A stretch of DNA of 64,000 bases from Polynucleobacter sp. AP-Jannik-300A-C4 (GTDB taxonomy: Bacteria; Pseudomonadota; Gammaproteobacteria; Burkholderiales; Burkholderiaceae), in contig NZ_CP061316.1 of assembly GCF_018688335.1 (NCBI RefSeq), positions 1,612,001 through 1,676,000 of the forward strand. Direction: 5' to 3'. Each line of letters opens with the position of its first letter. The stretch's first letter is position 1. Shown here piece after piece: positions 9,873 to 18,502 of the stretch. Under the pieces are notes generated by a model that saw only the letters and a program-made list of their open reading frames with translations, ran no database searches and was not told the DNA's origin. The translations under genes and the position numbers were made by a program.

Positions 9873-10913
9873 GTGTCTTACCAAGTCACGCTCAAGTCGA
9901 GCGGCAAACAATTTACCGTCCAGAAGGATGAAACCCTTCTCGAGGCAGCATTACAGCAGGGCATCACCCTTCCTTATGGCTGCAAAAACGGTGCCTGCGG
10001 ATCCTGTAAAGGCAAGGTTCTAGAGGGTCAGGTGGAGCACGGCCAACATAGTGCTGCTGCCTTAAGCTCTGCTGATGAGGCCGCTGGCGGCACCTTGTTT
10101 TGCTGTGCTCACCCAAAATCTGATCTCCTGATTGAAGCACGTGAAGTTCAGGGTGCTGGCGATATCGCTATCAGAAAGGTGCCTTGTCGTGTGAATGCCA
10201 TTTCTAAACCCAGTACAGATGTGGCAATTCTGAAGTTGCAACTGCCAGCAGCTGAGCGTTTTCAATTTCTAGCGGGTCAGTATTTAGAATTCCTTCTTAA
10301 AGATGGACAGCGCCGCGCCTACTCCATTGCCAATGCGCCTGATCAAGAGGGTCCTTTAGAGTTACACATTCGCCACTTGCCAGGCGGACTCTTTACCGAC
10401 TTTGTCTTTGGCGCAAAAGATCCCGCATTAAAAGAAAAAGATATCCTGCGCTTTGAGGGTCCATTGGGCAGCTTCTTCCTGAGAGAAGACTCCAAGAAAC
10501 CCATCATTTTTGTTGCGGCAGGCACTGGCTTTGCTCCCATTAAATCCATTGTCGAGCAAATGCAGCTCAAAAAGATTCAACGCCCGATTCATCTGTATTG
10601 GGGCGGACGTCGCCCTAGCGACCTTTACCTCGATGCGCTTTGCAAATCATGGGTAAGAGAAATTCCAGACTTCAAATACATCCCCGTTATTTCCGATGCC
10701 CTTCCAGAAGATCAATGGACTGGGCGCACTGGCTTTGTGCATCAGGCTGTGGTCGCTGACCATGCTGACCTAAGCCCTTACCAGGTCTATGCCTGCGGCG
10801 CCCCCGTCATGGTCAACGCAGCCCGCCAAGACTTTTCTTCTCAGTGCAAGCTACCCGAGGAGGAGTTCTTTGCAGACTCCTTTACCAGCGCAGCTGATCT
10901 TGCAACAATCTAG
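9873..10913 (+). CDS. 2Fe-2S ferredoxin / FAD / NAD(P) reductase (CDP-6-deoxy-delta-3,4-glucoseen reductase-like)
   Basis: A 346-residue three-domain electron-transfer flavoprotein. The N-terminal plant-type ferredoxin domain carries Cys37, Cys42 and Cys45 (YGCKNGACGSCKGKV) and a fourth Cys at 77 or 78 (FCCAHP). The FAD-binding RAYSIAN is near 146-152, and the NAD(P)-binding AAGTGFAPIKS near 215-225. Start: GTG at 9873 has AAAGGA ending six bases upstream; an in-frame ATG at 9867 is the alternative but lies directly on that Shine-Dalgarno. Such proteins are routinely named after AscD, but outside ascarylose clusters they more likely serve as reductase components of oxygenases or as general reductases. 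No sugar-nucleotide cluster is present here. Confidence 0.85.
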   Translation: MSYQVTLKSSGKQFTVQKDETLLEAALQQGITLPYGCKNGACGSCKGKVLEGQVEHGQHSAAALSSADEAAGGTLFCCAHPKSDLLIEAREVQGAGDIAIRKVPCRVNAISKPSTDVAILKLQLPAAERFQFLAGQYLEFLLKDGQRRAYSIANAPDQEGPLELHIRHLPGGLFTDFVFGAKDPALKEKDILRFEGPLGSFFLREDSKKPIIFVAAGTGFAPIKSIVEQMQLKKIQRPIHLYWGGRRPSDLYLDALCKSWVREIPDFKYIPVISDALPEDQWTGRTGFVHQAVVADHADLSPYQVYACGAPVMVNAARQDFSSQCKLPEEEFFADSFTSAADLATI

Positions 10914-10964
10914 CCTGCTAAGCGTGATAATAGAAACCTCATTTGATCTCACTTCGTACACGAT

Positions 10965-12158
10965 ATGAATAAGCCAGCCCAATCCGTAGATGCCCACTCA
11001 GTGATGTTTATTACTCAGCGACCAGAAGTGATGATGGTTGAGGGTAAGGGCTCATGGCTCACCGATAACAATGGCAAGCGTTACTTAGACTTCTTGCAAG
11101 GTTGGGCTGTGAACTGCCTAGGTCATAGCAACCCAGGCATGATTGAAGCGCTCAATGCTCAAGCTAAGAAACTGATTAACCCGAGCCCAGCGTTCTATAA
11201 CGAACCAATGATTCGCTTATCGAATCTTCTGACAGACAACAGCTGCTTTAACAAAGTATTTTTTGCTAATAGTGGCGCTGAAGCAAATGAAGGCGCCATC
11301 AAGCTGGCTCGTAAATGGGGTCAACTCAATAAGTCTGGCGCCTTTGAAATCATCACCTTTGATCACAGCTTTCATGGTCGTACCTTAGCGACCATGAGTG
11401 CATCTGGCAAGCCAGGTTGGGACACCATGTTTGCCCCGCAAGTTCCCGGCTTTCCAAAAGCAGATTTGAATGACCTGGACTCCGTCAAAAAACTTGTCAC
11501 TGACAAAACAGTTGCAGTCATGCTCGAGCCAGTTCAAGGCGAAGGTGGCGTGATCCCGACTACAAAAGAATTTATGCAAAGCCTGCGTAAATTCACTAAA
11601 GAAAACAATATCTTGTTGATCGTGGATGAAGTGCAAGCTGGCTGTGGGCGCACTGGAAAACTCTTTGCCTATCAACATTACGGCATCGAACCTGACATCA
11701 TGACCTTAGGTAAAGGTATCGGTGGTGGCGTTCCGTTAGCTGCACTCATGGCAACCGATGCAGTTGCTTGCTTTGTTCCAGGCGATCAAGGCGGCACCTA
11801 TAACGGCAACCCACTCATGACCGCAGTTGGCATTAGTGTGATCGAGCAACTATTAGCGCCAGGCTTCCTGGACTCTGTTCGCACCAAAGGCGAGTTACTT
11901 AGCAAAGAACTGCGTGCTATTTCAGCAGAATTTAATTTAGATGGTGAACGGGGTGAAGGCTTATTACGCGCCCTTATGTTGAGCAGTGATATTGGCGCCA
12001 AATTAGTTGAGCTTGCTCGCGATAGAGGTCCAGAAGGATTGTTGATCAACTCACCAAGACCCAATCTCTTACGCTTTATGCCTGCACTCAATGTTTCTGA
12101 TGATGAAATCCGTCAGATGTGCAATATCTTGAGAGAGCTGCTCAAACAAGTTGCTTAA
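10965..12158 (+). CDS. argD: Acetylornithine aminotransferase
   Basis: Class III PLP-dependent aminotransferase of 397 residues that converts N-acetylglutamate semialdehyde to N-acetylornithine in arginine synthesis; the family often also acts on succinyl-diaminopimelate. [16 protein letters not shown] (~103-118) forms part of the PLP pocket, [13 protein letters not shown] carries the conserved Asp, and the Schiff-base lysine is Lys250 in LGKGIGGG. argF and argG lie elsewhere in the window, so arginine genes are scattered. No clear Shine-Dalgarno precedes the ATG. A terminator follows at 12182-12202. Confidence 0.9.
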   Translation: MNKPAQSVDAHSVMFITQRPEVMMVEGKGSWLTDNNGKRYLDFLQGWAVNCLGHSNPGMIEALNAQAKKLINPSPAFYNEPMIRLSNLLTDNSCFNKVFFANSGAEANEGAIKLARKWGQLNKSGAFEIITFDHSFHGRTLATMSASGKPGWDTMFAPQVPGFPKADLNDLDSVKKLVTDKTVAVMLEPVQGEGGVIPTTKEFMQSLRKFTKENNILLIVDEVQAGCGRTGKLFAYQHYGIEPDIMTLGKGIGGGVPLAALMATDAVACFVPGDQGGTYNGNPLMTAVGISVIEQLLAPGFLDSVRTKGELLSKELRAISAEFNLDGERGEGLLRALMLSSDIGAKLVELARDRGPEGLLINSPRPNLLRFMPALNVSDDEIRQMCNILRELLKQVA

Positions 12159-12181
12159 GCAATATTAAGATTCAATTTAAT

Positions 12182-12209
12182 AAAGGAGCCTTGAGCTCCT
12201 TTCTTTTTT
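12182..12209 (+). terminator. Rho-independent terminator after argD
   Basis: AAAGGAGC (12182-12189) pairs with GCTCCTTT (12195-12202) around CTTGA, followed by CTTTTTT. The convergent ispH ends at 12214, just beyond. Confidence 0.85.
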
Positions 12210-12213
12210 ATGG

Positions 12214-13167
12214 CTAGCCAACTAAATTTTTGGGCAACGAGAAAGTAATGTCCTCGACTACACCCTCGAGATTACGAATACTACGCGGGCCAAACTCTTG
12301 AATCTTTTCCACAATCGAGAGTGCCAGGCTCTCTGGCGCTGATGCCCCCGCAGTAAGGCCAACACGTTTCTTGCCCACAAACCATTCAGCCTGAAGTTGT
12401 TCTGGTGCATCCACCATGTAAGCCGGTACGCCGAGTTTTTCAGCTAATTCACGCAAGCGATTCGAGTTCGAGCTTGCCTTGCTTCCCACCACAATAACTA
12501 CCTCAACCTGAGGTGCCATAAATTTCACAGCATCTTGACGGTTCTGAGTGGCATAACAAATATCTTGTTTACGCGGCTGAACAATATTTGGAAATTTTTG
12601 AGTTAAGACGTCAACAATTTCTTTGGTCTCATCTACGGAGAGTGTGGTTTGCGTTACAAAAGCAATTTTTTCATTCTCAGTAAAGGGCAGCTCAGCAACA
12701 TCCGCCACTTTTTCAATCAGATGAATGCCCTTTTCTACCTGCCCCATCGTGCCTTCGACTTCGGGGTGTCCTGCGTGACCAATCATCAAGACCGTAAAAC
12801 CATCTTTACACATTTTGATGACCTCAAGATGCACCTTGGTAACCAATGGGCAGGTAGCGTCATATACCTGCAGTCCGCGCGCCTCAGCATCTTGGCGAAC
12901 TTCTTGAGAAACACCATGGGCACTGAATACGACGATGCCGCCTTTGGGAACTTCATGCAACTCATCGACAAACACAGCACCTTTATCACGCAGTCCATTG
13001 ACGACATAGGCGTTGTGAACAATTTCATGACGTACATAAATTGGTGCGCCAAAACGTGTCAGCGCTTCATTGACAATATTGATGGCACGATCCACACCCG
13101 CGCAAAAACCGCGAGGCTGTGCCATCAAAATTTCTGCGGCCTCTTGCGTGCTAGATGGATTAGTCAT
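12214..13167 (-). CDS. ispH: 4-hydroxy-3-methylbut-2-enyl diphosphate reductase
   Basis: The last enzyme of the MEP isoprenoid pathway, an oxygen-sensitive [4Fe-4S] protein that makes IPP and DMAPP from HMBPP. Of its 317 residues, the three cluster cysteines are recognisable: Cys22 in [12 protein letters not shown], one in [12 protein letters not shown] (~104), and one in [12 protein letters not shown] (~203). Substrate-binding histidines are in EIVHNAY and [10 protein letters not shown], and KASSNSNRL is present. It starts 3 bases after the fkpB stop, giving the fkpB-ispH pair also known in E. coli. Confidence 0.96.
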   Translation of the reverse strand: MTNPSSTQEAAEILMAQPRGFCAGVDRAINIVNEALTRFGAPIYVRHEIVHNAYVVNGLRDKGAVFVDELHEVPKGGIVVFSAHGVSQEVRQDAEARGLQVYDATCPLVTKVHLEVIKMCKDGFTVLMIGHAGHPEVEGTMGQVEKGIHLIEKVADVAELPFTENEKIAFVTQTTLSVDETKEIVDVLTQKFPNIVQPRKQDICYATQNRQDAVKFMAPQVEVVIVVGSKASSNSNRLRELAEKLGVPAYMVDAPEQLQAEWFVGKKRVGLTAGASAPESLALSIVEKIQEFGPRSIRNLEGVVEDITFSLPKNLVG

Positions 13168-13170
13168 GAA

Positions 13171-13617
13171 TCAGAGGATGGCAACGATTTCAGCTTCGAA
13201 GGTGATAGACCTTCCAGCAAGCGGGTGATTGAAATCAAACCATGCACCCTCTTCATTAATGGATTGCAATACACCAGCATATTGAGCACCACCGGGCGCA
13301 TTAAATTCAATCACGTCGCCAGGATTAAATTCCACATCATCATCGCGACCCTCTTTAAGCGCACCCAAAGAAACCCATTGCATTAATTCTTCCTTACGCT
13401 CCCCAAAGCTTTCCTCAGGGGGCAGCAAGGCACTTTTCTTTTCACCCACAGCCAACCCGATCAACACTTTTTCAAAACAAGGCGCAAATTGTCCAGAACC
13501 CATCAACACCGTCGCAGGGCGATCAATAAAAGTATTGATGTAATCATCCCCACTGGGCAAAGTCAGCCGATAGTTGAGGGTCAGGAAGGAATTGGGCAAA
13601 ACCGTAAGCTTAGTCAT
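13171..13617 (-). CDS. fkpB: FKBP-type peptidyl-prolyl cis-trans isomerase (SlpA/FkpB type)
   Basis: A 148-residue cytoplasmic prolyl isomerase/chaperone. FKBP elements are GSGQFAPCFEKVLIGLAVGE and the acidic loop PPEESFGER with an inserted-flap region as in SlpA/SlyD, but there is no His-rich metal-binding tail. The ATG at 13615-13617 (MTKLTVLPN) was chosen because it agrees with the family and because TACAAT ends exactly 6 bases upstream; 12 further codons are open upstream without similarity. It heads the fkpB-ispH operon and diverges from radC, with 30 bases between the two start codons. Confidence 0.88.
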   Translation of the reverse strand: MTKLTVLPNSFLTLNYRLTLPSGDDYINTFIDRPATVLMGSGQFAPCFEKVLIGLAVGEKKSALLPPEESFGERKEELMQWVSLGALKEGRDDDVEFNPGDVIEFNAPGGAQYAGVLQSINEEGAWFDFNHPLAGRSITFEAEIVAIL

Positions 13618-13629
13618 AAGGTAATTGTA
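13618..13629 (-). promoter_or_regulatory. Candidate -10 box placed for a leaderless fkpB-ispH mRNA
   Basis: On the minus strand TACAAT (13624-13629, 5 of 6) is followed by TACCTT and then the fkpB ATG. There is no Shine-Dalgarno. The -35 region overlaps the radC start. Confidence 0.45.
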
Positions 13630-13647
13630 TCTAGGCCTGACACGAGC

Positions 13648-14349
13648 GTGCACTCACCCATTACAGACTGGCCCAAAATAGAGCAGCCCCGCGAAAAACT
13701 ACGCGCCCTAGGAGCGGCAGCTCTAAGTGATGCCGAATTACTTGCGATCTTTCTGCGCGTTGGCGTCAAAGGTAAAACTGCGGTGGCATTGGCAGAAGAT
13801 CTCATCCACCATTTTGGTAATTTGCCACGCCTCCTATCCTGCGCCCCGGAGGAATTAACCCAGATTCATGGCATGGGTATTTCTAAATGGTCACAAATTC
13901 AGGCGGCGTATGAGCTTGTCAAGCGCAGTCTTGAGGAAACCCTCTCCCAAGCATCGGTCTTCTCTTCGCCAAGCTATGTCAGAGAGTTCTTGCAAGCCCG
14001 ATTTGGACGCCTCCCACACGAAGTCTTCCTTTGCCTATACCTCGACTCGCGTCTGCATCTGATTGAGTGCCAGGAGCTCTTTAGAGGCTCCCTAAGCCAA
14101 ACTGCCGTCTACCCCCGAGAAATCCTCAAAGAAGCGCTTGCGAGGAACGCCAGCGCCCTCATCGTTGCCCATAACCACCCCAGCGGAAACCCACTACCAA
14201 GCATTGCCGACCAGGAATTAACAAAGACACTTTCCAAAGCCTTGCAGTTGGTAGATATTCCACTCCTTGATCACTGCATAGTCAGTGATAGCGGATTTTT
14301 CTCATTTTCAGACTCAGGCCTTATGAAAAATAGCTTGAATAAGAAGTAA
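13648..14349 (+). CDS. radC: RadC-family JAB1/MPN-domain protein
   Basis: A 233-residue member of the RadC family, named for a DNA-repair link that is now doubted; its true role is unsettled. The N-terminal helix-hairpin-helix part (EKLRALGAAALSDAELLAIFLR, then IHGMGISKW) is followed by the JAMM metal-binding motif His175-x-His177 (HNHPSG) with Asp188 downstream. The GTG at 13648 (VHSPITDWPKIEQPREKL) gives the usual family length; the open frame extends upstream but overlaps fkpB. No good Shine-Dalgarno is visible. It diverges from fkpB. Confidence 0.9.
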   Translation: MHSPITDWPKIEQPREKLRALGAAALSDAELLAIFLRVGVKGKTAVALAEDLIHHFGNLPRLLSCAPEELTQIHGMGISKWSQIQAAYELVKRSLEETLSQASVFSSPSYVREFLQARFGRLPHEVFLCLYLDSRLHLIECQELFRGSLSQTAVYPREILKEALARNASALIVAHNHPSGNPLPSIADQELTKTLSKALQLVDIPLLDHCIVSDSGFFSFSDSGLMKNSLNKK

Positions 14350-14450
14350 TTACTAACTTATTGACTATTTTTGACCCATATTAGCGACTAAACGGCAAAA
14401 TCCTCAAAACTAAAGCCAATTAAGGGTAGATCAAAGTGCCTGGAGACTGA

Positions 14451-14478
14451 TACAATCTTCTTTTTTCGCAATTAATGG
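14451..14478 (+). promoter_or_regulatory. Candidate rpmB-rpmG promoter and ribosome-binding site
   Basis: TACAAT at 14451-14456 (5 of 6) could be the -10 of the ribosomal-protein operon, giving a leader of about 25 bases. GGAG at 14475-14478 lies nine bases before the rpmB ATG. No strong -35 is seen at the proper distance. Confidence 0.35.
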
Positions 14479-14487
14479 AGTTATGTC

Positions 14488-14721
14488 ATGGCAAAAGTTT
14501 GCCAAGTCACTGGGAAGAAGCCGATGGTTGGCAACAATGTATCCCATGCAAACAATAAAACGAAGCGTCGCTTTTTGCCGAATTTGCAAAACCGTCGTTT
14601 CTGGGTTGAATCTGAAAACCGTTGGATTAGCTTGCGCTTAACCAATGCTGGTTTGCGCGTTATCGACAAGAACGGCATTGATGCTGTGTTGTCTGATCTC
14701 CGTGCACGTGGCGAAATTTAA
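14488..14721 (+). CDS. rpmB: 50S ribosomal protein L28
   Basis: A 77-residue basic protein with the L28 signature [20 protein letters not shown], followed by [18 protein letters not shown]. It assembles late on the large subunit. rpmG follows after 11 bases, the classic rpmB-rpmG pair, and its Shine-Dalgarno overlaps the rpmB stop codon. Confidence 0.97.
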   Translation: MAKVCQVTGKKPMVGNNVSHANNKTKRRFLPNLQNRRFWVESENRWISLRLTNAGLRVIDKNGIDAVLSDLRARGEI

Positions 14722-14732
14722 GGAGCGCACAA

Positions 14733-14900
14733 ATGGCTAAAGGCGGCAGAGAAAAAATCAAATTAGAGTCATCAGCTGGTACTGGTCACTTCTATACAAC
14801 TTCAAAAAACAAGCGTACAAAGCCTGAAAAAATGGAGATCATGAAATTCGATCCAACCATTCGCAAGCACGTTGCTTACAAAGAAACTAAGCTCAAGTAA
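14733..14900 (+). CDS. rpmG: 50S ribosomal protein L33 (zinc-free type)
   Basis: A 55-residue protein reading [20 protein letters not shown], then YTTSKNKR, and ending [11 protein letters not shown]. It is preceded by AAGGAG (14720-14725), seven bases before the ATG. The CxxC pairs of the zinc-binding L33 form are absent, so this is the C-minus version. It is the second gene of the rpmB-rpmG operon and ends before a strong terminator. Confidence 0.95.
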   Translation: MAKGGREKIKLESSAGTGHFYTTSKNKRTKPEKMEIMKFDPTIRKHVAYKETKLK

Positions 14901-14931
14901 TTTATCGATTCGATATTTATTTGCAGCAAAT

Positions 14932-14960
14932 AAAAAACCCGCTAGATCAGCGGGTTTTTT
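14932..14960. terminator. Bidirectional terminator after rpmG
   Basis: AAAAAACCCGCT (14932-14943) pairs perfectly with AGCGGGTTTTTT (14949-14960) around AGATC. The A and T ends allow it to act for rpmB-rpmG (+) and for the convergent desaturase gene (-). Confidence 0.92.
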
Positions 14961-15001
14961 ATTGTCTTGATTTTTCACCAAGACAAAATTCATGTCATCG
15001 C

Positions 15002-16195
15002 TTAAGCGTAACGACGCAACCTTAAAGAGAAGTCACGCAGACTCGATAAACCACTATCTTCTGCGCGCTGACACCACGTATGCAATTGAGAAACCAATTG
15101 ATCACCTGTAGCATTGGAGCGACTCCAGATAGCCTGCAAATCACGACGCATTTCAATCATCTTGCGTAATTGAGCATTGCTTGCCATCAACTCCTCCAAC
15201 TTCACTTTTTCTTCTGCAGTCAAACGAGATTCATCTTTACCCAACCAGGTACGCGCATCTTTTAAATGTGCCGCCAAGACTTGCATATGTTGGACTTCGT
15301 TACTGAAGAAAGAGCTCAAGGTTTTGCTATAGCGAGCCATGATTTCATAACGGTTAGCGATGATAGCTTCGAGTGTGCCTTGATCTGCAGGACGCAAGTC
15401 GCTTAGTACTGGCTTTGGAGAAGTCTTCTTCACTTTGGCCAAGCCAACAGCACTCATCATCTGAATGTACATCCAGCCGATATCAAACTCATACCACTTG
15501 CTAGAGAGCTTAGCGCTTGTGGCAAAGGTGTGATGATTGTTATGTAGCTCTTCGCCGCCAATCAAGATGCCCCAAGGGAAAATATTTCTGGAGGCATCTT
15601 CACAGTCATAGTTGCGATAGCCCCAGTAGTGGCCAATGCCATTAATAATGCCAGCAGCGGTAATTGGAATCCACAGCATCTGCACTGCCCACACAGTTAA
15701 GCCAATAGCACCGAACAAAAACACATCGATGATCAACATCAAGGCTACACCTTGCCAAGAGAACTTGGAGTAGACATTGTGCTCAAGCCAGTCATCTGGC
15801 GTGCCATGCCCAAACTTCTCTAAAGTCTCTTGATTGCGTGACTCTTGTTTATACAGCTCAGCTCCACGAGAGAGAACGGTATTGATGCCGAGAACTTGGG
15901 GGCTATGTGGATCATCGACAGTCTCGCACTTGGCATGGTGTTTGCGATGAATAGCAGCCCATTCTTTAGTCACCATCCCGGTGGTTAGCCAGAGCCAAAA
16001 CCGGAAGAAGTGGGACATGATTGGATGTAAATCTAAGGCACGGTGCGCTTGGCAACGATGCAAGAAAATAGTCACGCTAGCAATTGTGATGTGAGTGGCC
16101 ACCAAAGTAAAAACAAGGATCTGCCACCACGCCCAATTTAAATAGCCATGAGATAGCCAATTAAGGAATAAATCAAAACCAGAAGCTGTGTTCAA
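15002..16195 (-). CDS. Membrane fatty acid (acyl-CoA/acyl-lipid) desaturase with C-terminal extension
   Basis: A 397-residue di-iron membrane desaturase. The three histidine boxes of the delta-9 family are HRCQAH (46-51), HRKHH (83-87) and HNNHH (~218-222), set among hydrophobic segments (QILVFTLVATHITIASVTIF and others). Such enzymes insert cis double bonds into acyl chains, probably to adjust membrane fluidity. After the catalytic part, about 130 charged, helix-forming residues continue to the end (LRRYA), beyond a minimal desaturase. The start is TTG at 16193-16195, with a weak GGGA upstream. It is third in the purN-rsmB-desaturase row, 28 bases after rsmB. Confidence 0.88.
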   Translation of the reverse strand: MNTASGFDLFLNWLSHGYLNWAWWQILVFTLVATHITIASVTIFLHRCQAHRALDLHPIMSHFFRFWLWLTTGMVTKEWAAIHRKHHAKCETVDDPHSPQVLGINTVLSRGAELYKQESRNQETLEKFGHGTPDDWLEHNVYSKFSWQGVALMLIIDVFLFGAIGLTVWAVQMLWIPITAAGIINGIGHYWGYRNYDCEDASRNIFPWGILIGGEELHNNHHTFATSAKLSSKWYEFDIGWMYIQMMSAVGLAKVKKTSPKPVLSDLRPADQGTLEAIIANRYEIMARYSKTLSSFFSNEVQHMQVLAAHLKDARTWLGKDESRLTAEEKVKLEELMASNAQLRKMIEMRRDLQAIWSRSNATGDQLVSQLHTWCQRAEDSGLSSLRDFSLRLRRYA

Positions 16196-16223
16196 AAGGG
16201 TATCCCTAACGAGGTCTAAACCC

Positions 16224-17825
16224 TTATTTTAGTTCTTTAGCGACTTTCTTGGTTTTGATCTTAGTCTCTTTTTCCCCGCCTTTTTCATCGCCCTGATCAA
16301 TCTTCTCAACTGGAGCAGCAGCTTTCTTTTGGAAAACAGCCCCAAAGAAGCCATCTGTACCGTGAATATGGGGCCAAAGCTGCCACCAAGGGTTATCAGG
16401 ACTACACCCTAAAGGAATTTTATCCTTTGGAAACAACGGCTTAAGAACCTCGGCTGCCGGAACAACCTCAAAATTGGGGTGCTTTGCCAAGAAATCCTCT
16501 GCAATTTGCTGGTTTTCTTGAGGTAAAAGGCTGCAGGTCGCATAAACCAAGCGGCCTCCTGGCTTGAGCAAGCGACTTGCCGAAGCCAATATATTCATTT
16601 GCTTTTGATTGAGCTCCAACACCCCTTCTGGGGTCTGGCGCCATTTGAGGTCTGGGTTACGGCGCAAAGTACCCATGCCACTACAAGGGGCGTCGACTAA
16701 AACGCGATCAATCTTGCCGGCTAAGCGCTTGATCTTAGTGTCATTCTCGCTATCAATCCAGACAGGATGCACGTTAGAGAGTCCGCTACGGGCTTGCCGC
16801 GGCTTCAAATTAGCCAAGCGGCGCTCAGATGTATCCAGGGCGTACAAACGGCCTGTGGAGCGCATGATTGCCCCAATCGCTAAAGTCTTGCCGCCAGCAC
16901 CTGCACAGAAGTCCACTACCATCTCACCGCGTTTGGGGGCGAGCAAGTAAGCCAGCAACTGACTGCCTTCATCTTGAACCTCAAACATCCCTGCTTTAAA
17001 GCCAACAGTATTTTGCAGAGCGGGCTTACCCATAATGCGCACACCATCAGGGGCATATGGAGTTGGGATGGCTTGATAGCGACCGCCAAGGGCATTCATC
17101 TCAGCAAGCAATTGCTCACGAGTTGTCTTCATGGTGTTTGCACGTAAATCCAAAAGGGCTGGATGCATGAGTGATTTAGCCAACTCTTCGCGAGATTCTT
17201 CGCCGGGATATTTTCCAAACGCATCCCACAACCATTCCGGCAAGTTATTACGAACCAATGGATTGAGTGCTGATGGATCGACTGTCGCAAAGCGCTGCAA
17301 CCACTCGTACTCGCCCGTCTTGAGCACGTGGGCTAAGTCAGCAATCGCACTCTCAGCGCGATTAGCAGAACCAAGACCACCTTCAGACAGAGCAGACAGC
17401 AAACCCAATAGGGCTAAGCGTCTGGCCTGTGATCCCTCACCACTTGAAGCAAATTGTGAGAACTCATTTTTACGACGCAAGATGGCAAAAGCACTCTCAG
17501 CAATTAAGGCGCGATCACGATTACCCAGCTGCGGTTCAGAGCGGAAATAGCGACTCACTACACGATCAGCCGGTTGCTCAAAATTGAGTAACTCAGGAAG
17601 CAGACGCTCTAAATGAATGGCATGCTGAGGCAAAGCCTTCGCATTAGAAAAGTTTTTTTGACCTTCGGGCGCAATGATGTTTCCGCTCGCATTACGACGC
17701 TCTGGGCGACGCAATGGATCCTTAGATTTAGCGGCATAACTCTTTTGTGGGCCTAAGCGCGATCCAGATCTGGATCCAGACTTTGAGCCAGTACTGGCTC
17801 CGCGGGATGAACGTTCTTTACTCAT
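16224..17825 (-). CDS. rsmB: 16S rRNA (cytosine-C5) methyltransferase, RsmB type
   Basis: A 533-residue NOL1/NOP2/Sun-family enzyme that probably methylates C967 of 16S rRNA. An NusB-like N-terminal RNA-binding part precedes the SAM domain; DAPCSGMGTLRRNPD (~378-392) holds one conserved Cys and YATCSLLPQEN (~427-437) the catalytic one. It is about 100 residues longer than typical RsmB: the first ~50 residues are a Ser/Gly/Arg-rich low-complexity stretch (GSKSGSRSGSRLG) and the tail is Lys/Glu-rich. Its ATG overlaps the purN TGA (ATGA), so translation is coupled. RsmF-type paralogues exist, so the exact target is inferred. Confidence 0.85.
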   Translation of the reverse strand: MSKERSSRGASTGSKSGSRSGSRLGPQKSYAAKSKDPLRRPERRNASGNIIAPEGQKNFSNAKALPQHAIHLERLLPELLNFEQPADRVVSRYFRSEPQLGNRDRALIAESAFAILRRKNEFSQFASSGEGSQARRLALLGLLSALSEGGLGSANRAESAIADLAHVLKTGEYEWLQRFATVDPSALNPLVRNNLPEWLWDAFGKYPGEESREELAKSLMHPALLDLRANTMKTTREQLLAEMNALGGRYQAIPTPYAPDGVRIMGKPALQNTVGFKAGMFEVQDEGSQLLAYLLAPKRGEMVVDFCAGAGGKTLAIGAIMRSTGRLYALDTSERRLANLKPRQARSGLSNVHPVWIDSENDTKIKRLAGKIDRVLVDAPCSGMGTLRRNPDLKWRQTPEGVLELNQKQMNILASASRLLKPGGRLVYATCSLLPQENQQIAEDFLAKHPNFEVVPAAEVLKPLFPKDKIPLGCSPDNPWWQLWPHIHGTDGFFGAVFQKKAAAPVEKIDQGDEKGGEKETKIKTKKVAKELK

Positions 17826-18451
17826 AATTTTATTAATTGCGACTCCGGTGGTTGAACCTGAACTTGATTACCTTCTATTCGCAATCGTCCATCAAGGAAC
17901 CATTTTACGGCCCGCGGGTAAATCTGATGCTCAGCTGCCAAAACGCGCGCCGCCAAACTATCTGCATCGTCGCCAGGAAGCACTGGAACTGAAGCTTGAC
18001 AGATGATGGGGCCTTCATCGACACCCTCGGTCACAAAGTGCACGCTGGCACCGTGTTCGGCTACGCCGGCCTCCAAAGCCCGCTCGTGGGTATGCAAACC
18101 CGGGAAGGCTGGCAACAAGGCAGGGTGGATATTGATCAGGCGACCCTCAAAATGACGAATAAAGCCCGGGGTCAGAATTCTCATAAAACCGGCCAGAACC
18201 ACTAAATCAGCACCTAATTCATCGATTTTTGCGATGAGAGCAGCATCAAAGGACTCGCGTGTAGCATGTTCTTTATGCTCAATGGCAAAGGCTGGAATGC
18301 CTTGAGAGCGAGCAAAATCAAGGCCCTTAGCAGCAGAGTGATTAGCGATCACCCCTGCAAAAGTGACGGGCCACTGCTCTTTTTGAGCTGTTTTGACGAT
18401 GGCCTCGAAATTGGATCCGCGGCCTGAGATTAAGGTGACGATAGATGGCAT
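17822..18451 (-). CDS. purN: Phosphoribosylglycinamide formyltransferase
   Basis: Transfers formyl from 10-formyl-THF to GAR in purine synthesis. From the ATG at 18449-18451 (MPSIVTLISGRGSNFEA) it has 209 residues; a GTG two codons earlier is possible but would lie in the gap between a -10-like TATATT and the ATG. The P-loop-like GRGSNFEA, the catalytic Asn/His in NIHPALLPAFPG and the Asp in EGVDEGPI are all present. It is the first gene of the purN-rsmB-desaturase set and diverges from ribF (51 bases between start codons). Confidence 0.95.
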   Translation of the reverse strand: MPSIVTLISGRGSNFEAIVKTAQKEQWPVTFAGVIANHSAAKGLDFARSQGIPAFAIEHKEHATRESFDAALIAKIDELGADLVVLAGFMRILTPGFIRHFEGRLINIHPALLPAFPGLHTHERALEAGVAEHGASVHFVTEGVDEGPIICQASVPVLPGDDADSLAARVLAAEHQIYPRAVKWFLDGRLRIEGNQVQVQPPESQLIKL

Positions 18452-18463
18452 GCCCACAATATA
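18452..18463 (-). promoter_or_regulatory. Candidate -10 box placed for a leaderless purN mRNA
   Basis: On the minus strand TATATT (18458-18463, 5 of 6) is followed by GTGGGC and the purN ATG. There is no Shine-Dalgarno, and the -35 is weak. Confidence 0.4.
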
Positions 18464-18502
18464 ATTGATGGTTACCCCGAAAGCGACCCTGAAAGCGATT
18501 TA

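Noticed and set aside
9873..10913. Deoxysugar (ascarylose) biosynthesis gene
   Set aside because: The common annotation label implies this, but no sugar-nucleotide genes adjoin; a general ferredoxin-type reductase is more likely.
12649..13386. A 245-codon open frame on the plus strand opposite ispH and fkpB
   Set aside because: It lies antisense to two clear genes, has no recognisable domain, and its residue make-up (many His, Cys, Asn, Phe) is that of a reverse-complement shadow.
17750..17800. Repetitive DNA at the rsmB 5' end as a possible repeat element
   Set aside because: It is just codon-level repetition of Gly-Ser-Arg in the low-complexity N-terminus.
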